From assembly GCF_023337795.1 (NCBI RefSeq), contig NZ_JALIRS010000002.1, positions 310,001-374,000 on the forward strand: a DNA stretch of 64,000 nt, given 5' to 3'. Below are positions 42,921-52,044 of this stretch, piece by piece. How positions within the stretch are numbered: the first letter of the stretch is position 1; each line of letters begins with the position of its first letter. The position numbers and the translations under genes were made by a program. The notes under the pieces are model-generated. The model did not search any database, was not told where the DNA came from, and worked only from the letters and a program-made list of their open reading frames with translations. This DNA is from Lysinibacillus sp. BPa_S21. Its GTDB lineage: Bacteria; Bacillota; Bacilli; Bacillales_A; Planococcaceae.

Positions 42921-44612
42921 TTATTTTGCTTCTTTATTCGCCAATTTTGTTTTTTCTTCGTCTACTAACGAGCGACGCAAAATTTTCCCAACAGCTGTTT
43001 TCGGTAGTTCATCTCTAAACTCATAATAGCGGGGAACCTTGAAAGCAGCCAAGTTTTGACGGCAATATTTATTTAATTCGTCTTCTGTAACCGAATATCC
43101 TTCTTTTAAAACAATATAAGCTTTTACTGTTTCTCCCCGATACGGATCGGGTATGCCCGCAACTACACATTCTTGAATTTCCTCTCGCTCATATAGTACT
43201 TCCTCTACCTCACGAGGGTAAATATTAAAACCACCTGCGATAATTATATCTTTTTTACGATCCACTACATAGAAATAGCCTTCTTCGTCCATATAGCCCA
43301 AATCGCCTGTTAAAAACCAACCATCTACGAACGTTGCTGCTGTATCCTCAGGGCGATTCCAATAGCCTTTCATAACCTGTGGACCCTTTACAGCTATTTC
43401 ACCAACCTCACCGACTGGAAGCGCCTCTGTATCCCCTGTACGCAAAATGATTGAATCCGTATTTGGCCAAGGTAAACCAATCGAGCCCATGACACGTTTC
43501 CCCCAAATAGGTGTAGAATGTGTGACAGGAGAAGTTTCTGTTAATCCATATCCTTCTACAAGTTTCCCCCCTGTTACCGCTTCAAATTTCTCCTGCACTT
43601 CTACTGGTAATGAAGCGGATCCACTTATACATGCTTTTATGGACGATAAGTCGTACTTTGCAATATCCGGATGATTTAATAAACCAATATATAAAGTCGG
43701 TGCACCCGGGAATAGTGTTGGTTTTTGCTTATCAATCGTTTTCAACGCCGTCTCTGCATCAAACTTTGGTAATAACACCATCTTATTTTGCGTGAATACG
43801 GATAATAAAATAACAGCAGTCATACCATAAACATGGAAGAATGGCAGTATGCCCATAATGGTTTCCTCACCATGTACACATTTATACATCCATGCATCAC
43901 ACATTGTTGTATTAGCAATTAAATTTTTATGGGTCAGCATCACACCCTTAGGGAACCCCGTCGTTCCACCTGTATATTGAAGCAGTGCGATATCCTCTTC
44001 AAAATCAAATGGAATATCAATCATTTTGATGGGCGCAGAGCGCATAATTTCTGTAAACAAATGATTTTGACCACTATGTTCAACCTTGACACTAAAACCG
44101 TACTGCTTTTTTTGAATATAGGGATACACTAAATTTTTAGGGAACGGTAAATAATCTTTAATCGCCGTGACAATTACATTTTCAAGTGCAGTTTCTTTTA
44201 TGATTTTCATGACACGTGGATACAAAATATCCATTAATAAAATAACTTTTGCACCTGAATCAGCCATTTGATATTGAAGTTCACGCTCAGTATAAAGTGG
44301 ATTCGTTTGTACGACAATCGCCCCGGCATACATTGCCCCGTAGTAAGCGATTACACTTTGTGGTGAGTTCGGAAGCATAATAGCTACTCGATCTCCCTTT
44401 TCTACCCCAAGTGTTTGTAAATAGTTTGCGAACTTTAGCGCTGACTCATATAGCTCGGCATACGTTAAATCCTTTCCCATAAAATGAATCGCAACTTTAG
44501 ACGGATTCTTTTTATAGGCGCGGGTCAAAAATTCTTGCACTGGAATTTCCTCAAACGTTAAAGACGATGGTACTTCTTCAGGATAATTTTTTAGCCATGG
44601 TTTTGTTGTCAT
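42921..44612 (-). CDS. lcfA: long-chain fatty-acid-CoA ligase
   Basis: A 563-residue AMP-forming ligase that activates fatty acids for beta-oxidation. Motifs are LLQYTGGTTGFPKGVMLTH (A3), GYGLTETSPVTH (A5), GWFLTGDLGYMDEEGYFYVVDRKKDIIIAGGFNIYPREVEEVLYE (A7-A10) and PKTAVGKILRR (catalytic Lys). B. subtilis LcfA has the same length and position before fadR. A FadR-type box lies at 44783-44800, about 170 bases upstream, and a second at 42852-42869 just beyond its stop controls the next unit. Confidence 0.95.
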   Translation of the reverse strand: MTTKPWLKNYPEEVPSSLTFEEIPVQEFLTRAYKKNPSKVAIHFMGKDLTYAELYESALKFANYLQTLGVEKGDRVAIMLPNSPQSVIAYYGAMYAGAIVVQTNPLYTERELQYQMADSGAKVILLMDILYPRVMKIIKETALENVIVTAIKDYLPFPKNLVYPYIQKKQYGFSVKVEHSGQNHLFTEIMRSAPIKMIDIPFDFEEDIALLQYTGGTTGFPKGVMLTHKNLIANTTMCDAWMYKCVHGEETIMGILPFFHVYGMTAVILLSVFTQNKMVLLPKFDAETALKTIDKQKPTLFPGAPTLYIGLLNHPDIAKYDLSSIKACISGSASLPVEVQEKFEAVTGGKLVEGYGLTETSPVTHSTPIWGKRVMGSIGLPWPNTDSIILRTGDTEALPVGEVGEIAVKGPQVMKGYWNRPEDTAATFVDGWFLTGDLGYMDEEGYFYVVDRKKDIIIAGGFNIYPREVEEVLYEREEIQECVVAGIPDPYRGETVKAYIVLKEGYSVTEDELNKYCRQNLAAFKVPRYYEFRDELPKTAVGKILRRSLVDEEKTKLANKEAK

Positions 44613-44782
44613 ACGTCCTCTCCCCTTTGTTCCAAACTTTGTAAACTCTAATTTTAATTATAATGAAAAAGGAATACTCTTTCAAACACAAAATAGAAAA
44701 TAAATGTATTTTCGATTAATTATTATGCATTCTACAACATTTATAGTACTGTATTTCCTTGGATTCCAAACCATATATCCGA

Positions 44783-44800
44783 TGAATACTAATTCATTCT
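44783..44800. promoter_or_regulatory. FadR-type operator upstream of lcfA
   Basis: TGAATACTAATTCATTCT: TGAAT arm, 8-base centre ending AATTC, then ATTCT with one mismatch. Fits the FadR consensus less well than the fadR site. Confidence 0.5.
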
Positions 44801-45055
44801 TTCTTTTTTCAATCAAAATATTGAGTTAATAATTCTATATTCGAAAAATATTTATTAATAATAACTTTTTAGATAGATGAAGGAATATTAATAGAATTTA
44901 GTAGTTTTTTTAGATGTGGTTGATAGGAGAATGGTGTAACTTAAGATATTTTCGAGGGAATTGAAGTTTTTTATCTATTGGGGTTGGGGCGATTACATTC
45001 TCAACCTGAACGCTCTCTCCAGGCAAGAACAGTTTTTTACTCTTTACCGTCTCTT

Positions 45056-45321
45056 TGGCTTCTTTGCGTCGCTTCGGCTCTTCTTTCCGTCGCCCTGCCT
45101 TCTTTCCGTCACTTCGGCTCTTCTTTCCGTCGCTTTGACTCTCCTTTCCGTCGCCCTGCCTGCTTTCCGTCACTCTGACTCTCCTTTCCGTCACTTCGGC
45201 TCTCCTTTCCGTCGCTTCAGCTCTTCTTTCCGTCGCTTCAGCTCTTCTTTCCGTCGCTTCAGCTCTTCTTTCCGTCGCTCTGACTCTCCTTTCCGTCACT
45301 TTAGCTTTTCTTTCCTTCTTC
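45056..45321. repeat. minisatellite, about 12 units of 19-21 bp
   Basis: Units read CTTTCCGTCGCTTCAGCTCTT with variants (GTCACTTCGG, GTCGCTCTGA). Three adjacent units are identical. At least two units are 19 bp (CTTTCCGTCGCCCTGCCTT type), which breaks a triplet period. Open frames through it exist on both strands but start inside a terminator or lack a ribosome site, so I do not call a gene. Confidence 0.85.
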
Positions 45322-45339
45322 TCTTTACCCCTTAATATA

Positions 45340-45371
45340 AAAAAACGCATCCCCACAAAAGGATGCGTTTC
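45340..45371 (-). terminator. terminator after the 26-aa peptide gene
   Basis: AAACGCATCC and GGATGCGTTT form a perfect 10-bp stem with an 8-base loop; the minus strand runs into TTTTTTTATATT. Confidence 0.9.
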
Positions 45372-45376
45372 TAAGT

Positions 45377-45457
45377 TTAAAGGGTCATCATATAATAGAC
45401 ACCGACTGCCAAAAATGCGATGCAGACAACGATTAGTATTTTTGCTAATTTTTCCAT
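45377..45457 (-). CDS. 26-aa single-helix membrane peptide
   Basis: The peptide is MEKLAK followed by one hydrophobic helix (ILIVVCIAFLAVGVYYMM) and TL. The ATG has the ribosome site AGGAG nine bases upstream. It lies 12 bases after yshE and immediately before the terminator, so it is the last gene of that transcript. No homologue is recognised. Confidence 0.6.
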   Translation of the reverse strand: MEKLAKILIVVCIAFLAVGVYYMMTL

Positions 45458-45469
45458 GTCATTACACTC

Positions 45470-45883
45470 CTATGCAATACTTGCCCCAATAACAAACGAT
45501 AGACCGACTGAAATAGTAAAGGAAATAAAGCCGACTGAGCGATTATCATTTGCGATTTCTTGATCGACATTAAAACGTGGTGTCATAAATTCAAATAAGA
45601 AATACGCTACAATCAGTAATGTAAAACCAAAAAGGCCCCAGCCAATCATTTCACTTAACGTACTATGGCGTGCGATGGAGAAACGAAAAATATTACAAAT
45701 CCCTAGTATTTTCCCGCCTGTCGCGAGTGCCACAGCGATATTACCATTTTTAATTTCTTCCCAATTTTTATATTTCGTAACGACTTCGAACAATGCCATC
45801 GAGACGACTAAACATAACACAACAACACTAAAATATCCTGCCGTTTCGATAATTGGATATCGCCAAAAGCTAGAATTCAGCAT
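45470..45883 (-). CDS. yshE: DUF350 membrane protein (YshE)
   Basis: A 137-residue membrane protein with four helices: FSVVVLCLVVSMALFEVVTKY, GNIAVALATGGKILGICNIF, MIGWGLFGFTLLIVAYFLFEF and VGFISFTISVGLSFVIGASI. The 'NIAVALATGGKILGI' and 'GLFGF' motifs mark DUF350, a family of unknown function. It follows mutSB, as in B. subtilis, and is 21 bases downstream of its stop codon. Confidence 0.88.
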   Translation of the reverse strand: MLNSSFWRYPIIETAGYFSVVVLCLVVSMALFEVVTKYKNWEEIKNGNIAVALATGGKILGICNIFRFSIARHSTLSEMIGWGLFGFTLLIVAYFLFEFMTPRFNVDQEIANDNRSVGFISFTISVGLSFVIGASIA

Positions 45884-45904
45884 TTTCTCCGTCCCCTTTA
45901 CTGC

Positions 45905-48271
45905 TTATTTCAATTCCACAACCGTGACGCCTAAGCCTCCCTCGCCGGCTTCACCGAAACGGAAGGATTTTACACGCTTATGCTTTTTCAAATAGCTTTG
46001 AATTCCTTGACGTAATGCACCTGTACCGACACCATGAATAATTGATACACGTCCATAGTTAGCAAGTAAGGCATCATCAATATATTTTTCCGTACGTATG
46101 ATGGCATCTTCATATCGTTCACCACGTAAATCTAATTCTAATTTCACATGGCTAGTACGATTTTTTACACCAGCAATACGTTGTACAGGTTCTTTTTCTG
46201 GTTTAATGTACTCTAGATCACTATCCGCGATTTTCATTTTCAAAATACCCATTTGGACAACCCATTCGGAATTCGATACTTTTTCAAGCAATGTACCCCG
46301 TTGTCCATAGCTTAACACCTTTACCTCGTCTCCGACAACTAAGTTTTGTGCACGGGCTTTTACTTGTGCCGCTTTTTTCAGCACTTTATTGTTGTCAAGC
46401 GGTGTAGCTTCTTCCAATCGTTTACGAGCTTCGATGAGCTCATGCTCCTTGACAACCTGGTCTGCATTTTTACGCATTTCTCGAAGCTCCGCAATGATGG
46501 ATTCTGCTTCTCTTTTTGCTTCATCAACAATTTTACGAGCCTTTTCTTTCGCTTTTTTATCGAGTGCTTCTTTACGTTCCTCGTAAGCTTGTAACTTTCC
46601 TTGTAGCTCTTTACGCAGTTCCTCAGACTCCATTAGTAAATCATGCGAGCGTTCTGCATCATCTTCGGATTTACGACGAGTCTCTTCCAGTGAAGCAATC
46701 ATTGACTCCACCTCATGGCGATCTGTACCTGTAAAGCTTTTCGCACGGTCAATAATCGACTCTGGTAAGCCTAGGCGATTTGAAATTTCAAATGCATTGG
46801 AGCGACCTGGCACACCGATAAGTAGGCGATATGTTGGGCTCAATGTCTCAATATCAAACTCTACACTTGCATTGGCAACTCCTGGACGATTATAGCCATA
46901 TGCTTTTAGCTCAGGATAGTGCGTCGTTGCCATAACGCGAGCACCACGACCATGTACTTCATCTAAAATGGAGATGGCCAGAGCTGCTCCTTCCTGAGGA
47001 TCCGTCCCAGCACCTAATTCGTCAAATAGAACGAGTGACTCGTCATCAAACTTTTGTAAGATGTCTACTATGTTGACCATATGAGAGGAGAATGTTGACA
47101 GTGATTGCTCAATGGACTGTTCATCTCCAATATCCGCAAAAAGCTGCTTGAAAACAGCTAGCTCTGAACCATCAAGTGCAGGCACTGGTAACCCCGCCTG
47201 CGCCATTAATGTACACAGTCCAACTGTTTTTAAAGTGACGGTTTTACCACCAGTGTTTGGTCCTGTAATAACAATAGCCGTAATATCTTTCCCAAATTCA
47301 ATATCGTTAGGAACTGCCGTTTCAATTGGTAACAGTGGATGACGTGCACGCATAAGTCTAATATAGCCGTCGTTATTCATTTTAGGCATTGTACATTTGT
47401 TCGCTTGACCGTACTTACCTTTGGCTAAAATGACGTCAATCTCACCTAGTACTTTTACTAAGTTAAACAAATCCGGAGCTACTTCCTCTACCATTGCACT
47501 TAAGGCTAGTAAGATACGTTCAATTTCAGCTTGCTCCTTCATTTTTAATCGATGAATTTCATTATTTGCTTGTACAATCGAATCTGGCTCGATAAATAAT
47601 GTTTGGCCAGAAGATGATTGGTCATGCACAATTCCACCATAATGATGACGATACTCTTGTTTAACGGGGATAACAAAACGATCATTACGAATCGTTACAA
47701 GTGTATCTGATAGCATTTTTGAAGCATTACTTCCCCGTATAAGGCTTTCCAGCTTCGAACGTACTTTGGCCTCTTCTGCGCGCAAAGATTGGCGAATCGA
47801 ACGCAATGTTTGGCTTGCAGAGTCTAGCACTGAGCCATTGTCATCAATACAGTTATTAATTTCATGCTGCAAGCCTGTCAAAACAGGCATTGCCTCCTTT
47901 TTGTCGATGAAATGGGGAATTTCAATCACTTCTTCTGATTCTATATCTTCAATAAAATTGCGAAGAATTCTACTAGCTCGAATTGTACTTGAAACTTCCA
48001 TTAGTTCCATCGCTGACAGCATGCCACCAATTTGTGCACGCCTTGCAGCTGGTCGCACATCAAAAATTCCACCCATTGGCACATTGCCTTTAACACGTAA
48101 AATGGATAGTCCTTCATCCATTTCTTCTAATAATTGCACAACTTTTTCATAATCAGTCTGTGGTACAAGCTCATCAACCGCTGATTTACCGATTGAAGAA
48201 GTACAGTATGTAGCCACTTGCTGACGTACTTTATCATATTCTAGTGTTTTCAATGCGCGTTCTGCGATCAC
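45905..48271 (-). CDS. mutSB: endonuclease MutS2
   Basis: About 788 residues: a MutS-like clamp and ATPase without the mismatch-recognition domain, plus a C-terminal Smr nuclease. Walker A ITGPNTGGKTVTLK, LVLFDELGAGTDPQEGAAL (Walker B) and ARVMATTHYPELK are complete, followed by a long coiled coil. The Smr domain has LDLRGERYEDAI and IIHGVGTGALRQGI. MutS2 acts on recombination intermediates and, in B. subtilis, rescues collided ribosomes (recalled). I prefer the GTG at 48271, eight bases from GGAGG; an upstream GTG overlaps the site. Confidence 0.95.
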   Translation of the reverse strand: MIAERALKTLEYDKVRQQVATYCTSSIGKSAVDELVPQTDYEKVVQLLEEMDEGLSILRVKGNVPMGGIFDVRPAARRAQIGGMLSAMELMEVSSTIRASRILRNFIEDIESEEVIEIPHFIDKKEAMPVLTGLQHEINNCIDDNGSVLDSASQTLRSIRQSLRAEEAKVRSKLESLIRGSNASKMLSDTLVTIRNDRFVIPVKQEYRHHYGGIVHDQSSSGQTLFIEPDSIVQANNEIHRLKMKEQAEIERILLALSAMVEEVAPDLFNLVKVLGEIDVILAKGKYGQANKCTMPKMNNDGYIRLMRARHPLLPIETAVPNDIEFGKDITAIVITGPNTGGKTVTLKTVGLCTLMAQAGLPVPALDGSELAVFKQLFADIGDEQSIEQSLSTFSSHMVNIVDILQKFDDESLVLFDELGAGTDPQEGAALAISILDEVHGRGARVMATTHYPELKAYGYNRPGVANASVEFDIETLSPTYRLLIGVPGRSNAFEISNRLGLPESIIDRAKSFTGTDRHEVESMIASLEETRRKSEDDAERSHDLLMESEELRKELQGKLQAYEERKEALDKKAKEKARKIVDEAKREAESIIAELREMRKNADQVVKEHELIEARKRLEEATPLDNNKVLKKAAQVKARAQNLVVGDEVKVLSYGQRGTLLEKVSNSEWVVQMGILKMKIADSDLEYIKPEKEPVQRIAGVKNRTSHVKLELDLRGERYEDAIIRTEKYIDDALLANYGRVSIIHGVGTGALRQGIQSYLKKHKRVKSFRFGEAGEGGLGVTVVELK

Positions 48272-48289
48272 TGAGAACACCTCCTCAAC

Positions 48290-49999
48290 CTATTTATTTC
48301 GTCGAATAAACGCTTCAAATTGTTCTCGCGTCCATGTATTCACAATCATATCCTTTTTCAACCATGCTCTGTTTGCATAGCGCACTCCAATATCCATAAA
48401 GCGTAAATGAGCAATATCATGAGCATCTGTATTGATCGCTACAGGCACACCAGCTGCCACAGCCATTTCTAAATGCTCCACACATAAATCAAGACGATAT
48501 GGATTCGCATTTAACTCTAAAATTTTACCATACTCCTTTGCCCAAGCAATTAATTGCCCCATATCAGGATTATAGCCATTACGATCCTCAATAATGCGAC
48601 CAGTTGGATGAGCAATCATATGAACATATGGATTTTGCATCGCCGTTAGTAAACGCGACATAATTTTGTCTTGCGATTGCGTAAAGCTAGAGTGAATAGA
48701 GGCTATGACGAAATCTAACTCTCTAAGCACATCATCTGCAAAATCAAGAGAACCATCCGGCAGAATATCCATTTCTGTCCCCGCATATAAATGGAAATCT
48801 GGATGTGCTTCATTAAATGCCTTAATCTCAGCACGTTGCTTTGTTAAGCGTTCTGGCGTAAGGCCATTCGCCACTTTTAAAAATTGTGAATGGTCAGTAA
48901 TAACGCTATATTGATAGCCACGCGCCATTAATGCGGCGCCCATTTCAGCTACAGAATACGCACCATCAGACCATGTCGTATGCATATGCAAATCCGCTTT
49001 AACATCTTCTAATTTTACTAAACTATTAATGTCATCCGTTTGGTTAAATTCCGTTGTTCCTGTACGCAAACTAGGCGGGATAAATGGTAAATCAAAATAC
49101 GCAAAAAATTCTTTTTCATCTTTAAACGTTAATACGGTGCCATCAGCCTGCTCTACGCCATATTCGCTAATTTTTTCACCACGTGCTTTAGCAATTTGTC
49201 GCATGCGGACATTGTGGTCTTTTGAGCCTGTGAAATGATGCAAGGCCGTTGCATATTCAGCATCTCTCACTAATCGGAAATCTACACTTACAGGCTCCTC
49301 TAAATCTAAAATAACTGAAATTTTCGTATCACCTGCAGCTACTACTTCTTGGATAGAGAGCTCATTCAATAGCTTTTCACGTACAGTTTCAACTGCTTCA
49401 GTTACAACAATAAAATCAATATCTTTACTTGTTTCAGCGGCACGACGGAAACTTCCTGCAACAGAAAAACGTTCCACTTCTTCCATACTACCTAGTAGAG
49501 CTTCAATTTGTAAAACAACAGGCTCTAGCTGCCAAATTGGTAAACGTTCCGATCGATTGGCTAAATTTTCAAGTTCCTTTAAAATTTTCTCTTCAGTTTT
49601 TGCTGCAAAGCCTGCCAGCTCACGAACTTTACATGCCTCGCAAGCAGCCTTTAAACTTTCCGCAGAATCAACCCCTAACTCTTGATGAAGCTTAGCAATT
49701 TTTTTACCGCCTAAGCCTGGAAGTTTTAATAATGGGAGTAATCCTTTTGGTACAATTTCTTCTAATTCTTTTAATAAGCTTGATTCACCATTTGTCATTA
49801 AATCCTCAATAACAGCAGCTGTACCTTTACCTATACCTTTTAGCTTTGTAACATCCTCCATCTCACTTAATGAGCGCTCGTCCCCCTCAAGTGCAGCGGC
49901 AGCTTTTCGAAAGGCAGACACTTTGAAGGGATTTTCCCCTTGTAATTCCATATACAAGGCAATTTTTTCAAGTGTGCGAATAATTGTTTTTTTGTTCAT
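48290..49999 (-). CDS. polX: DNA polymerase X with PHP exonuclease domain
   Basis: A 569-residue repair polymerase. The N-terminal part has helix-hairpin-helix motifs (LKGIGKGTAAVIEDL, LPGLGGKKIAKLHQELG). The nucleotidyltransferase palm carries RFSVAGSFRRAAETSKDIDFIVV with the catalytic aspartates. The C-terminal PHP domain holds the metal ligands (DLHMHTTWSDGAYS, VITDHSQ, GTEMDI, IASIHSSF, AHPTGR, INTDAHD) and acts as a 3'-5' exonuclease. It is coupled to mutSB (10 bases), a conserved order. Confidence 0.96.
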   Translation of the reverse strand: MNKKTIIRTLEKIALYMELQGENPFKVSAFRKAAAALEGDERSLSEMEDVTKLKGIGKGTAAVIEDLMTNGESSLLKELEEIVPKGLLPLLKLPGLGGKKIAKLHQELGVDSAESLKAACEACKVRELAGFAAKTEEKILKELENLANRSERLPIWQLEPVVLQIEALLGSMEEVERFSVAGSFRRAAETSKDIDFIVVTEAVETVREKLLNELSIQEVVAAGDTKISVILDLEEPVSVDFRLVRDAEYATALHHFTGSKDHNVRMRQIAKARGEKISEYGVEQADGTVLTFKDEKEFFAYFDLPFIPPSLRTGTTEFNQTDDINSLVKLEDVKADLHMHTTWSDGAYSVAEMGAALMARGYQYSVITDHSQFLKVANGLTPERLTKQRAEIKAFNEAHPDFHLYAGTEMDILPDGSLDFADDVLRELDFVIASIHSSFTQSQDKIMSRLLTAMQNPYVHMIAHPTGRIIEDRNGYNPDMGQLIAWAKEYGKILELNANPYRLDLCVEHLEMAVAAGVPVAINTDAHDIAHLRFMDIGVRYANRAWLKKDMIVNTWTREQFEAFIRRNK

Positions 50000-50017
50000 T
50001 CGGAATTCCTCCTATCG

Positions 50018-50050
50018 TAAAAACACTTCCCTCAAAACCGAGAGAAGTGC
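50018..50050 (-). terminator. terminator between cvpA-like gene and polX
   Basis: On the minus strand GCACTTCTCTCGGTTTTGAGGGAAGTG followed by TTTTTACG. polX therefore probably also has its own promoter or depends on read-through. Confidence 0.75.
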
Positions 50051-50058
50051 ATAGTTTG

Positions 50059-50598
50059 CTATTGCATATAAATATACCACCAGTTTTGGAACATACTTGT
50101 AATAATTGGGGTATGCTCCAAAATGAGACCACTTAACAACGACTTCGACATTAAACTTTGGATAGAATCAATTGGCAATAAAGCAAGAATGTATAACAAA
50201 ATAAACATAATTAAATAGTTTTCAATCATGCCAAACAATGCTCCTAGCCAACGATTCACTGTACCTAACACAGGTAAATACGCTATAAAATCAAAAATCG
50301 ATGCTACAATTTGCAATGTAATTTTCACCGCAAAGAAAATAACAGCAAAGGCAATGACACGGTAAAAGGTGCGGTCTAAATCGAGGCTATCAATAACTAC
50401 TCCAAGACTACCTGAATCGGTTACACCTGGATACGGCACCCAAAACACAAATTTTTGCGCTAATGGTTTATAATAGATATACGCAACAATTAGGGCGACT
50501 ATAAAGCTAACGATATGCATCATCTGTACAATGAAACCGCGTTTTCCTCCGACGATGATCCCGGCTAATAGCACCACTAATATGATTAAATCTAACAT
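50059..50598 (-). CDS. yshB: CvpA-family membrane protein (YshB)
   Basis: The 179 residues contain four membrane helices: LDLIILVVLLAGIIVGGKRGFIVQMMHIVSFIVALIVAYIYYKPLA at the start is the CvpA/colicin V production signature. Later helices are VIAFAVIFFAVKITLQIVASIF and IENYLIMFILLYILALLPID. The role in Gram-positives is unknown; in others it is linked to envelope function. It follows zapA by five bases in the conserved zapA-yshB-polX-mutSB order. Confidence 0.9.
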   Translation of the reverse strand: MLDLIILVVLLAGIIVGGKRGFIVQMMHIVSFIVALIVAYIYYKPLAQKFVFWVPYPGVTDSGSLGVVIDSLDLDRTFYRVIAFAVIFFAVKITLQIVASIFDFIAYLPVLGTVNRWLGALFGMIENYLIMFILLYILALLPIDSIQSLMSKSLLSGLILEHTPIITSMFQNWWYIYMQ

Positions 50599-50603
50599 TC
50601 ACT

Positions 50604-50864
50604 TCAACCCTTTAATTTTTTCAATTCTTCTTCTAATTGCTCCATTTGTTCTTTTAATAGTAAATAATCGTGAACAGTATTTACTGCTGTAAGAACTGCA
50701 AGCTTTGTGCTATCAAGAGAGGGATTATGTACATTCATTTCGCGCATACGGTCATCAACAATCGAAGCGACAAGTCGCATATGTCCAATGGATTCAGAGC
50801 CGACCATTTTATATGTATGACCGTAGATTTCCACAGAAATTTTATTCTTTTCTTGATTTTCCAT
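50604..50864 (-). CDS. zapA: cell-division protein ZapA
   Basis: An 86-residue protein that bundles FtsZ filaments at midcell. The N-terminal domain ([61 protein letters not shown]) and the C-terminal coiled coil ([16 protein letters not shown]) match Bacillus ZapA. The start is the Met at 50864, behind AAAGGAGG; the frame is open further up without a site. Divergent from rnhC. Confidence 0.94.
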   Translation of the reverse strand: MENQEKNKISVEIYGHTYKMVGSESIGHMRLVASIVDDRMREMNVHNPSLDSTKLAVLTAVNTVHDYLLLKEQMEQLEEELKKLKG

Positions 50865-50997
50865 AGTCGCACCCTCCTTTATAATTTTTACGCTCACGAA
50901 TTTTTCGATGATGAGCAACTTACACAAAAAAGCTATTTATTATCATACCATGAAAGGTATAAAATTGTGAACAACGAGGATAGAAAGGAACGAGTAA

Positions 50998-51924
50998 ATG
51001 TCAAATATTGTACTTTCCATATCAACAACTATACAAAAAGAAGTAATGTCTTACTATGCAAACCATTTTGTAGAACGTAAAGCCCCTGGTGTAATCTTTG
51101 CCGCAAAGCTTCCAGATACAGCAATTACAATGTACAAATCGGGTAAATTAATGTTCCAAGGGGGAGGAGCTGAACGAGAAGCAGCACGTTGGGGAAATGT
51201 AGAAGTAACAAATACACAGAAAACATCCTCGATAGGAGCAAAGGGCGACGTTCTGCCAGAAGGTTTTGCTACGATGTCGGTATTAGGCTCAGACGAAACT
51301 GGTACTGGTGATTATTTCGGTCCAATAACAGTTGCGGCCGTATATGTCCCTTCATCAAAAATTGCACTTATCAACGAGCTTGGTGTCAAAGATTCAAAAA
51401 TGCTAACGGATGACTACATGCGTAAAATAGCGCCAGATTTACGTGCAGCTTGTGTTCATAGTGTACTGGTACTTCGCAACGAAAAATATAACGAATTACA
51501 GTCACGAGGATACTCACAAGGTAAGATGAAAGCTATGATGCACAATAGGGCACTTAACAAAGCACTGTCAAAAATGGCTCCCGAAAAACCAGAGCATATA
51601 TTGATAGATCAGTTTGCGGAACGTGGCGTGTATTACAATTACTTAAAAAATGAACGAGATATTGTTCGAGATGATGTGCTATTTTCTACGAAAGCTGAAC
51701 AATTACATGTCTCAGTAGCAACTGCATCGATATTAGCTCGTGCTGCATTTTTAAAAGAAATGGACCGCCTGAGTGAGATTGCTGGGATAGAATTGTTGAA
51801 GGGCGCTTCAGCGAAAGTAGATGCGTTAGCAGCACGCATTTGGCGAAAACAAGGGGAGGAATTTTTACGTTCCATTACGAAATGGCATTTTGCGAATACT
51901 GAAAAAGCTAAAAAATTGAAATAA
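50998..51924 (+). CDS. rnhC: ribonuclease HIII
   Basis: This enzyme removes RNA from RNA-DNA hybrids and R-loops. The 308 residues have an N-terminal TBP-like substrate-binding domain (YYANHFVERKAPGVIFAAKLPDTAITMYKSGKLMFQGGGAEREAARW). The catalytic domain has GSDETGTGDYFGPITVAAVYV (first acidic residues, DE motif), GVKDSKMLTD, ILIDQFAERG and AEQLHVSVATASILARAAF. It is divergent from zapA, as in B. subtilis, and ends at a long hairpin terminator. Confidence 0.95.
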   Translation: MSNIVLSISTTIQKEVMSYYANHFVERKAPGVIFAAKLPDTAITMYKSGKLMFQGGGAEREAARWGNVEVTNTQKTSSIGAKGDVLPEGFATMSVLGSDETGTGDYFGPITVAAVYVPSSKIALINELGVKDSKMLTDDYMRKIAPDLRAACVHSVLVLRNEKYNELQSRGYSQGKMKAMMHNRALNKALSKMAPEKPEHILIDQFAERGVYYNYLKNERDIVRDDVLFSTKAEQLHVSVATASILARAAFLKEMDRLSEIAGIELLKGASAKVDALAARIWRKQGEEFLRSITKWHFANTEKAKKLK

Positions 51925-51945
51925 AATTGGTCTTATTGACGACAA

Positions 51946-52012
51946 AAAAATTTCGCTATACTCCAGTGCATAACTTGCTCTTCACTGTAGTTAGCGAAAT
52001 TTTTTATATCAA
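51946..52012. terminator. long bidirectional terminator hairpin
   Basis: AAAAAATTTCGCTA pairs with TAGCGAAATTTTTT; inside, an ACT.CAGTG / CACTG.AGT stem extends it. Between convergent rnhC and the chemoreceptor gene. Confidence 0.85.
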
Positions 52013-52044
52013 AAACTTATCATATAGACAAATTTTCTTCCAAC

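Noticed and set aside
44910-45356. 148-residue ERRAEAT-repeat protein on the minus strand and a 124-residue Phe/Arg/Ser-rich frame on the plus strand
   Set aside because: Both run through the minisatellite. The minus start lies inside a terminator hairpin, neither has a convincing ribosome site, and 19-bp units break the codon period.
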